A stretch of 29,940 bases of DNA from the NCBI GenBank assembly GCA_041609995.1, contig JBFIPU010000022.1:1-29940 (forward strand), given 5' to 3'. Positions within the stretch are counted from its first letter, which is position 1. Each line of letters starts with the position of its first letter. The DNA comes from JABDOU01 sp041609995. GTDB taxonomy: Bacteria > Actinomycetota > Acidimicrobiia > Spongiisociales > SHLN01. The notes beneath the pieces were generated by a model that saw only the letters and a program-made list of their open reading frames with translations, had not been told where the DNA came from and did no database searches. Shown piece after piece: positions 1-6,508 of this stretch. Made by a program: the position numbers and the translations under genes.

Positions 1-62
1 CAGCTCCACCATTACGAGGTCTTGGACGCGTCTGGCGTTCGAACGTTTGGCTGCTGGTTCGG

Positions 63-299
63 ATTTGAACCCCTTGATGCTTGTTTGTTCTCATCTTCGG
101 GTCGAGCGGGTTCAAGATCCCCGTCGGTTTGGCCCTTCGGGCCAAGCCCTTACGGCAGTTCCTTCGGAACTGCTGGGTCACGACGATTTGAACCCCTTGA
201 TGCTTGTTTGTTCTCACCTTCGGGTCGAGCGGGTTCAAGATCCCCGTCGGTTCGGCCCTTCCCGGCCAAGCCCGGACTGCGGCTTCCTTCGGAAGCTGC
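63..299. repeat. Tandem duplication of a hairpin-rich block
   Basis: Positions 63-149 and 186-273 are two nearly identical direct repeats, 123 bp apart. Each begins with TTGAACCC (65-72 in copy 1), answered by GGGTTCAA (108-115), so an 8-bp stem can form. Each is followed by GC-rich hairpins with TTC or TTCG loops: 131-143, then 155-173 in copy 1 and 279-299 in copy 2. The last hairpin differs in sequence between copies but keeps its pairing. Open frames cross this block, but they consist of the repeat itself and do not resemble a protein. The function is unknown. A structured RNA or terminator-like element is possible. Confidence 0.7.
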
Positions 300-467
300 T
301 TGCTACGGATCCATTGTGTTCCTCCCTCGGTTGAAGCCTCGGACGCGGTTGACAGGTCGACGTCGGGCCGTGCTCGTCGCGTATCGCGAACTCTCTGCCA
401 AGGTGGGACTTCGCTTCCTGCGGCCAGATCAGGACTTTGTCCTCTTGTGAAAGGCGCCCTCGATGCC
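300..467. other. Non-coding stretch before the Cys-rich gene
   Basis: No convincing gene is visible. A small hairpin, AGGAC-TTT-GTCCT, lies at 431-443, just before the next gene. A GTG at 447 is in frame with that gene and could be an earlier start. Confidence 0.4.
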
Positions 468-803
468 ATGCTCACGACACACGAGCTGGAGGTGTACATG
501 CTTGGGGTCACCGCCGTTGAACTCCCGGAAGCCGTACGCAATTTCCGCCCCCGGTGTCCCGGGTGCACACCCGAGTCGATCGCCAAGCCCGGAGCGAGGC
601 CTTGCAGCTACTTCGACTGCCCGGGGCTGCCATCCGCATTGGAAGTCACGTGCGACACGTGTGTCTACGACTTCGTGGCCGACGAGGGGCAGGTGAAATG
701 TGATCACGACACCTGCGAGACCGCCATCCGTCTGAAAGCCAACGTTGCGATATTCGAAGCATGGATGCGTCTGATCGCGGCAGAAGCTTCCTCGCCGACC
801 TGA
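468..803 (+). CDS. Small Cys-rich hypothetical protein
   Basis: This is a 111-aa cytoplasmic protein that I do not recognise. It has no signal peptide or membrane segment. The central part carries CPGC, an isolated C, FDCPG, CDTC and a final CDHDTC, about nine cysteines in total. The pairs look like zinc-ribbon knuckles or possible Fe-S ligands (inference). The ends look helical; the C-terminal part runs ETAIRLKANVAIFEAWMRL. The ATG at 468 was chosen; GTG at 447, 21 nt upstream in frame, is an alternative, and neither has a strong Shine-Dalgarno sequence. The Cys pattern and a sensible composition over the whole length argue that it is a real gene. It sits upstream of the redox operon, but the 124-bp gap and the integrase-like start of the next gene suggest separate histories. 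Confidence 0.6.
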   Translation: MLTTHELEVYMLGVTAVELPEAVRNFRPRCPGCTPESIAKPGARPCSYFDCPGLPSALEVTCDTCVYDFVADEGQVKCDHDTCETAIRLKANVAIFEAWMRLIAAEASSPT

Positions 804-927
804 TCGCAATCCCCCGGATCGGCCGACCTTATCGCAATATCGGTGGTGGCTCTCTGCAGAAAGGTACATAAGCCTCTATGCGTGATGGCCCCGGAGGTAC
901 AGGCTGGCAGCGACAAAGGTACACGCC
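804..927 (+). promoter_or_regulatory. Gap with three GGTACA repeats before the fusion gene
   Basis: AAAGGTACA occurs at 860-868 and 915-923, and GAGGTACA at 894-901. The last AAAGG also works as the ribosome-binding site of the ATG at 928. Clustered short direct repeats just upstream of an integrase-like start could be remnants of a mobile-element control or att region, but this is only inference. TATCGCAATATC near 832-843 could hold promoter elements. Confidence 0.3.
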
Positions 928-2070
928 ATGTCTGCTGCATCTCCTGCCACAGGCACAAAGCCTGTCTCCCAGCCAGGCTCGCACGACCCGACCGACACCA
1001 GATACCTCTTCAAGCGAGGCAACACGTGGTGGGTCAAGATATCGGTTCCACCTAGTTTGCGATCCCAATTGGGCTACGACCTCCGCCGATCACTGCGAAC
1101 CCGCGATCTGCGTGAAGCGCAAGAAGCACGTGGCCTGGTGGTTCCTGAGTTGCGTGAAAGGATCGCCAGAGCCAAACGCCAACTCGAACCTGCCGCTGCC
1201 CGCCCGGACCTGACTGGACCTGGCATTCCGATCATCGACCGACAAGATTTCTCCGACGTCACGTTTCTGATCGAGGTGTATCACCCGGCGTTGGCCAAGG
1301 CCGCCCAACCAGGCCAATTCGTTCTCGTGATACCTCATCAGCACGGCGAGAGGATTCCGCTGACCATTGCCGACTTCGACCGCGATGCGGGGACAATCAC
1401 GATGGTCATACAAGCGGTCGGCAAAACGACCCGCGAGATGCAACGGACTTCTCTCGCCGGGTCCAAACTCCACACGGTGGCAGGACCGCTCGGAAACCCA
1501 AGCCAACTGGGACAGGCCACCAAGGTGGTATTCGTAGGCGGCGGTCTGGGCGTCGCGTCGATCTTCCCTCAGGTGCGATCCGCCAAGCAGCTCGGTTCAC
1601 ACGTGTTGGGAATCGTCGGGTTCCGCAGCAAAGACCTCATCTTCTGGGAAGAGAAATTCAACCGCTATTGCGATGAGCTGATCATCTGCACCGACGACGG
1701 CTCGGCCGGAATTCACGGTCTCGTGACGGATGGCGTCAAGGTGGCCCTTGATTCGCATCCCGATGTCGACGAGCTGGTGGCTATCGGCCCCCCGATCATG
1801 ATGCGCGCTTGTGCCGAGGCAACCCGGTCTCTCGGGATCAAAACCACTGTCAGCCTCAACCCCATCATGGTGGACGGGACCGGGATGTGTGGGGGGTGCC
1901 GCGTGACCGTCGGCGGTGAGATGAAATTCACATGCGTGGACGGCCCCGAATTCGATGGCCACCAGGTCGACTTCGACGACTTGATGAGGCGGCTTCGCAG
2001 ATTCAAAACCCAGGAGCAACAAGCACTGGAAGCCTGGTCCAGGTCTCAAGCGGACACGGCGGCGAGTTGA
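928..2070 (+). CDS. SudB/NfnA-type ferredoxin-NADP+ reductase alpha subunit with an integrase-like N-terminal piece
   Basis: Residues 100-380 match the FAD and [2Fe-2S] subunit of the Nfn/sulfide dehydrogenase family. The FAD-binding loop RIPLTIAD is at 142-149 and the NAD(P)-binding GGGLGVA at 204-210. The cluster motif DGTGMCGGC has Cys321 and Cys324, with Cys336 further on. Family members normally start near residue 100 (IPIIDRQDFSD). Here another ~90 residues precede, and residues 26-68 (YLFKRGNTWWVK, then LGYDLRRSLRTRDLREAQ) look like the N-terminal DUF6538-type domain of tyrosine recombinases. The frame is open throughout. The ATG at 928 has AAAGG 9 nt upstream, so the fusion start is the best-supported one. 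No ATG or GTG lies at the expected family start; an unusual start near 1225 cannot be excluded. The gene is 11 bp upstream of its SudA partner. The pair should move electrons between NAD(P)H and ferredoxin. Confidence 0.85.
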   Translation: MSAASPATGTKPVSQPGSHDPTDTRYLFKRGNTWWVKISVPPSLRSQLGYDLRRSLRTRDLREAQEARGLVVPELRERIARAKRQLEPAAARPDLTGPGIPIIDRQDFSDVTFLIEVYHPALAKAAQPGQFVLVIPHQHGERIPLTIADFDRDAGTITMVIQAVGKTTREMQRTSLAGSKLHTVAGPLGNPSQLGQATKVVFVGGGLGVASIFPQVRSAKQLGSHVLGIVGFRSKDLIFWEEKFNRYCDELIICTDDGSAGIHGLVTDGVKVALDSHPDVDELVAIGPPIMMRACAEATRSLGIKTTVSLNPIMVDGTGMCGGCRVTVGGEMKFTCVDGPEFDGHQVDFDDLMRRLRRFKTQEQQALEAWSRSQADTAAS

Positions 2071-2081
2071 GGGGGGGAAGG

Positions 2082-3632
2082 ATGGAACAGAAGCGCAGAA
2101 CCATCCGCACCATCCCCCAGGAGCGGACCCCGATTCCCGAACAGGACCCTGCCCGGCGTGTATCCAATTTCGATGAAGTGGCACTCGGCTATCGCGTCGA
2201 CGATGCACTGCGTGAAGCCGACCGGTGTCTGCTGTGTAAGGACGCGGTTTGCATCCCGGCCTGTCCCGTCGAAATCGACATTCCGGGCTTCATACAGCGG
2301 ATATCCGATCAAGACTTCCGCGGCGCCTACGACATGATCACCGACGCCAACCTGCTCCCAGCGATCTGCGGGCGCGTCTGTCCACAGGAGGATCAGTGCG
2401 AGCTGGTATGCCCGGTTGGCGAGACGCTGGAACCAGTTGCCATCGGCCGGCTCGAACGCTGGGTCGGCGATCTGGCCTTGGAAGAAGGCTGGTATACGAG
2501 GCCCTACATCGAGCCAAACAACCATCGGGTGGCCATCGTCGGATCAGGGCCGGCGGGAATGGCATGCGCAGCAGATCTCGCCAAGGCCGGCTGCCAGGTG
2601 ACCATTTACGAAGCTCTCCACGCTCCAGGCGGGGTTCTCCGCTACGGCATTCCCGAGTTTCGGCTGCCGAACGAAGTCATAGACGCCGAGGTGGAGAACC
2701 TCACCCGACTCGGCGTTGACATCCAATGCAACACGCTGGTGGGGCGCATGTTCACGATACGTCAACTCCGGGAAGAGATGGGATACAGCGCGGTGTTCAT
2801 CGGCACCGGTGCCGGCACTCCTCGCTTCATGGGCATTCCCGGTGAATCGCTGCATGGAGTCCTCTCGGCCAACGAGCTGCTGACCCGGTGCAATCTGATG
2901 GGCGCTCTCGAGTTTCCCAAATACGACACCCCCATCGACATCGGATCACAGGTTGCGGTCATCGGTTCCGGCAACACGGCCATGGACGCCATGCGGGTAT
3001 CGCTGCGGGCCGGAGCCGAGAAGGTGTATTGCGTGTACCGCCGCACCCGCGACGAGAGCCCGGCCCGGGAAGAAGAGATCACTCATGCGGAAGAAGAGGG
3101 AATCGAATTCCACTGGCTCACCGCACCCACCGAGATACTCGATGACGGGGAGGGCCGGGTCCGGGGGATGCGTTGCATCCGGATGGAACTGGGTGAACCC
3201 GATGAGTCGGGCAGAAGACGGCCCGTGCCCATCGCGGGTAGTGAATACGAATTCGCGACCGACACCGTGGTCTACGCCATCGGCACCAACGCCAACAAGG
3301 TGATCGGTCAGACATCTGAGCTGGCACTAGACGAGCGTGGATACATCAAGACCTCCGATGATCTCAGCACCTCCATGGCCGGCGTCTATGCCGGAGGAGA
3401 CATCGTCACCGGGGCCGCGACAGTGATCCTGGCCATGGGTGCAGGCCGGAAGGCGGCCGCCACCATCAAGACGTATCTCGAGATTCGCGACACGAACGTC
3501 GCGTACCAAGAAGCGGATCCCACCGAACGGATCTTTGGGTTCGAGGCCGGCAACTTCGTGCGGTTCCACCTGGCTCCTATTGACACAGAATCGGTTGGCG
3601 AACCGGTCTCGACAGGAAGAGCCAGCCCATGA
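2082..3632 (+). CDS. SudA/NfnB-type FAD oxidoreductase (GltD-like, NADPH-binding, two [4Fe-4S])
   Basis: This 516-aa protein resembles the large subunit of NADH-dependent ferredoxin:NADP+ oxidoreductase and the glutamate synthase small subunit. Eight N-terminal cysteines (49, 52, 57, 61 and 96, 100, 106, 110) are set to hold two [4Fe-4S] clusters. An FAD Rossmann motif, VGSGPAGMACAADLAKAG, is at 153-170, and a second nucleotide fold, VIGSGNTAMDAMRVSLRAG, at 293-311. The FAD-closing motif GGDIVTGAATVILAMGAG is at 438-455. About 50 residues follow that motif, more than usual. ATG at 2082 was chosen because GGGGGGG sits just before it; the frame stays open upstream only by overlapping sudB. The SudB partner directly upstream favours the Nfn/Sud role over glutamate synthase, since no large GltB gene is present. 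Its stop overlaps the next start (ATGA), so translation is probably coupled. Confidence 0.9.
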   Translation: MEQKRRTIRTIPQERTPIPEQDPARRVSNFDEVALGYRVDDALREADRCLLCKDAVCIPACPVEIDIPGFIQRISDQDFRGAYDMITDANLLPAICGRVCPQEDQCELVCPVGETLEPVAIGRLERWVGDLALEEGWYTRPYIEPNNHRVAIVGSGPAGMACAADLAKAGCQVTIYEALHAPGGVLRYGIPEFRLPNEVIDAEVENLTRLGVDIQCNTLVGRMFTIRQLREEMGYSAVFIGTGAGTPRFMGIPGESLHGVLSANELLTRCNLMGALEFPKYDTPIDIGSQVAVIGSGNTAMDAMRVSLRAGAEKVYCVYRRTRDESPAREEEITHAEEEGIEFHWLTAPTEILDDGEGRVRGMRCIRMELGEPDESGRRRPVPIAGSEYEFATDTVVYAIGTNANKVIGQTSELALDERGYIKTSDDLSTSMAGVYAGGDIVTGAATVILAMGAGRKAAATIKTYLEIRDTNVAYQEADPTERIFGFEAGNFVRFHLAPIDTESVGEPVSTGRASP

Positions 3633-5506
3633 CGACCGGAGTGAGGGCAGGGTCCCGACCAATCGAAATGACGACAGTGGCGCTGACCGAACACATTGTC
3701 GATATCGTCAGCGACTCGGGTGAAGGCGCCCAGAAATGCGGGCAGTCGTTCGCCGCCATCGCCGCTCGGATGGGTTATGAGATCTGGACGGTTGAGATCA
3801 TTCCCGCCGAGATTCAGCCCCCCGCTCGCAGTGTGGCCGGAGCGAGTGGAAACCGCACCCGGCTGGCCTCACGACCCGTCGGAAACGGCGGCGATGCGGC
3901 AGACCTGGTGGTGGCATTCAACGAACAGGTCCTCCTCGGGCGAATCGAGGCCGGAGAGGTCAAACCAGGTGGCATCATTCTGATCGAAGGCATGTGGCGC
4001 AATCATCAGGATTCGCAGATTGCCGCGTCCTTCACCCGGGCATGCGATCGGCTGCTCGCCGACGGGTACCGGGTATACGAGATTCCGATGGAACGCCAGT
4101 GCCTCGAATTCGCATCCGGTACCCGACGGGGTAAGAACATGTTCGCGCTGGGGTTGCTCTGCCGGATCTACCACCTCGACCTGGACCTGGCCCTGGAGCA
4201 AGTGGCCTCTGCCTTCGCCACGAAGGGCGACGGGGTCATCGATCTCAATCAGCAACTGCTACGGGCGGGCTGGGAATGGGCCGACGTCAACCTCGATCTG
4301 TCGTTCGTGATCCCTGCTACCCCGCCACGTGAGCCTCGTGTGGTCATCAATGGGAACGGGGCCACCGCTCTGGGGATCATGGCGTCCGGTATGGAGGTGT
4401 GCGCCATGTATCCGATCACGCCCGCCACCTCCGCCTCGCACTATCTGAGTGAGATTTTCGAGAAGGTGGGAGGGGTCGTCCACCAGGCAGAAGACGAGAT
4501 CGCCGCGTGCGCGTTTGCGATCGGCGCATCCTATGCCGGTAAATGCGCAGTCACGATCACGTCCGGACCGGGCTATTCGCTGAAGCAGGAGAACATCGGG
4601 CTGGCGGTGATGGCCGAGATTCCGTTGGTCATCGTCGATGTTCAACGGGGTGGACCATCCACCGGGCAGCCCACCAAAGCAGAACAAGGCGACCTCCTCA
4701 CGGCGGTATTCGGCAGCCACGGTGACGCTCCCAAGGTTGTCATGGGGGTGGCGGACATCGAAGACTGCTTCTATTCGATCATCACCGCCCGACGGATCGC
4801 GGAGACCTTCAACATGGTGGTTGTCGTGCTGTCGGATGCCAGCCTGGCAACAGCCCAGCAACCATTCGCCCGCCCAGTATTCAGCAGAAACTGGCTCGCT
4901 CCCCCCATCGATCAAACGCCGATTCCTGACGGCGCCCTTCCCTATGACTGGGAACCCGTAACCGGACTGATCCGGCGCTTCTCGCCTGGTCAGCCGAAGG
5001 GCATGCATTGCATCACGGGCTTGGCGCACGACCGCAGTTCCACGGTTGCCTACGACCCGGCCATCAACCAGGAGGGGATCAGAAGCCGAAGCATGAAGCT
5101 GGCGGCGTTCCAGCGAACGCTCCGGCCCGTCGAGGTGACGGGAGATCAGGAAGGCGAGCTTCTCGTGGTGGGCTGGGGCAGCACCAAAGGGGCGATCGAA
5201 GAGGCGGTGGAGCGCCTGAGAACTGACGGTCATCGGGTCGGCGCCCTCCATCTGCGATTCCTGCAGCCGCTGGCACCAGGCATCAAGCAGGTAATGGAGC
5301 GGTACCGACGCGTGGTTGCGGTGGAGAACAACTATTGCGACGTCATCGGAGATGGCGTAATCGACGAAGAGAACCGTCGCTTCACGAATCTCGCCTGGCT
5401 GTTGCGGGCCCGCACCCTCGTCGACATCGATTGCTGGGGCGAGGTGAGGGGCCAGCCGCTCAAGCCGGCGACGATCGAAATGGCCTTGAGGGAGAAGCTG
5501 GCCTAG
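3629..5506 (+). CDS. korA: 2-oxoacid:ferredoxin oxidoreductase, fused gamma-alpha subunit
   Basis: The 625-aa protein joins the gamma domain (about residues 25-225; GEGAQKCGQSFAAIAARMGY near 31-50) to the alpha domain (from about 235). The alpha part has YPITPAT at 261-267, TSGPGYSLKQE at 311-321 and VQRGGPSTGQPTKAEQGDLL at 339-356. This pattern is typical of KorA-type 2-oxoglutarate and related oxidoreductases. With the beta subunit it should oxidatively decarboxylate a 2-oxoacid to the acyl-CoA and reduce ferredoxin. The exact substrate cannot be read from the sequence. The start at 3629 overlaps the preceding stop and has GGAAG 9 nt upstream; ATG 3668 is an in-frame alternative nearer the conserved region. 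The beta subunit follows after 15 bp. Confidence 0.92.
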   Translation: MTTGVRAGSRPIEMTTVALTEHIVDIVSDSGEGAQKCGQSFAAIAARMGYEIWTVEIIPAEIQPPARSVAGASGNRTRLASRPVGNGGDAADLVVAFNEQVLLGRIEAGEVKPGGIILIEGMWRNHQDSQIAASFTRACDRLLADGYRVYEIPMERQCLEFASGTRRGKNMFALGLLCRIYHLDLDLALEQVASAFATKGDGVIDLNQQLLRAGWEWADVNLDLSFVIPATPPREPRVVINGNGATALGIMASGMEVCAMYPITPATSASHYLSEIFEKVGGVVHQAEDEIAACAFAIGASYAGKCAVTITSGPGYSLKQENIGLAVMAEIPLVIVDVQRGGPSTGQPTKAEQGDLLTAVFGSHGDAPKVVMGVADIEDCFYSIITARRIAETFNMVVVVLSDASLATAQQPFARPVFSRNWLAPPIDQTPIPDGALPYDWEPVTGLIRRFSPGQPKGMHCITGLAHDRSSTVAYDPAINQEGIRSRSMKLAAFQRTLRPVEVTGDQEGELLVVGWGSTKGAIEEAVERLRTDGHRVGALHLRFLQPLAPGIKQVMERYRRVVAVENNYCDVIGDGVIDEENRRFTNLAWLLRARTLVDIDCWGEVRGQPLKPATIEMALREKLA

Positions 5507-5521
5507 AGAAAGGAGATATCG

Positions 5522-6508
5522 ATGCCACCGACAGCCACAGAGTGCGCGATGCTGGCTCGTGACGAGGATCTCTCCATCGAGGACTTCGAAGGCGGTGTCC
5601 CGCGCTGGTGTACCGGCTGTGGCGACCACGCCGTGCTCGCGACGTTGCAGCGTCTGTGCCGCGACGAACAGCTACCCCGAGAGAAGGTGGTGTTCGTGTC
5701 GGGGATTGGCTGCTCGGGACGCTTGCCCCACTACATGAACACCTATGGCTTCCACGGGCTCCATGGGCGGGCCCTGCCAGTCGCCGAAGGGATCAAGATC
5801 AGGCGTCCTGATCTTCACGTGTTCGTGAATACGGGCGACGGCGACTGCTGCAGCATCGGCACGGCTCATTGGATCCATGCAATTCGCTACAACATGGACA
5901 TGACCGTGGTGATGCACAACAACCTCACCTACGGCCTGACGAAGAATCAGGCTTCTCCCACGACACCCCGGGGGCTCGCGAGCAAAACCACTCCCGACGG
6001 AGCGAGGTTGAACCCGCTCGATCCTTTGAGCGTGACGCTCGGGGTCACCAACGTTTCTTTCGTTGCCCAGGCGGTGGATTGGATTCCCGAGATGCTGCAC
6101 GAGATCGTATTGCACGCGTTCCGCCACAAGGGTTTTTCTTTCATACAAGTCCTGCAACGATGCCCCGAATACCTGCCCGGATTCTTCGACCCCTGGATCC
6201 AGGCGCCGGAGAGCGTCAGATTGCTCACCCATCCCGAGAGCATCGAGCCGAGCCCCGCCCTCAGCCGCACGTTCCGCAATCAGCAAGAACACGACCCCAC
6301 CGACCTGGAGCGGGCGAGGCAGATCGCAGCCTATCGGGACACCATCCCGGTCGGAATCATCTATCGCAACCCCGAGGTTCCGCGTTACGAGGACCTGTGC
6401 AAGCCAGAGCGGCCCGTTACGCCGGCCGAAATCCAGGAACGCTTCGAAGCAGAACTCGACCGACACACCATCTGGCCTACCGGAGAGGGTGAGCATGCGA
6501 TCCACTGA
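5522..6508 (+). CDS. korB: 2-oxoacid:ferredoxin oxidoreductase, TPP-binding beta subunit
   Basis: This 328-aa protein is the thiamine-diphosphate and [4Fe-4S] subunit. CTGCGDH gives Cys30 and Cys33, GIGCSGR gives Cys64, and QRCPEY near the C-terminal third gives Cys214, the four usual cluster ligands. The TPP-binding motif runs from GDGD (106-109) to HNNLTYGLT (132-140). YGFHGLHGRALPVAEGIK (75-92) is the usual substrate and TPP loop. A perfect AAAGGAG precedes the ATG. It has about 40 more C-terminal residues than a short KorB. Its end overlaps the start of the 720-aa Fe-S protein by 14 bp, so the two are probably made together. Confidence 0.93.
   Translation: MPPTATECAMLARDEDLSIEDFEGGVPRWCTGCGDHAVLATLQRLCRDEQLPREKVVFVSGIGCSGRLPHYMNTYGFHGLHGRALPVAEGIKIRRPDLHVFVNTGDGDCCSIGTAHWIHAIRYNMDMTVVMHNNLTYGLTKNQASPTTPRGLASKTTPDGARLNPLDPLSVTLGVTNVSFVAQAVDWIPEMLHEIVLHAFRHKGFSFIQVLQRCPEYLPGFFDPWIQAPESVRLLTHPESIEPSPALSRTFRNQQEHDPTDLERARQIAAYRDTIPVGIIYRNPEVPRYEDLCKPERPVTPAEIQERFEAELDRHTIWPTGEGEHAIH

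Noticed and set aside
60..116. tRNA-like T-arm sequence (GGTTCAA with flanking pairs)
   Set aside because: No acceptor stem, anticodon arm or CCA end can be fitted on either strand. The pairing is explained by the TTGAACCC/GGGTTCAA stem.
22..450. Open frames of 95-142 codons across the hairpin repeats
   Set aside because: Their repetitive content is just the 123-bp DNA repeat, which is a multiple of three. All three forward frames are open in part, and none resembles a protein.
4259..5629. Long minus-strand frame (456 codons) opposite korA
   Set aside because: It mirrors the codon pattern of korA in high-GC DNA. The forward strand encodes a clear enzyme.
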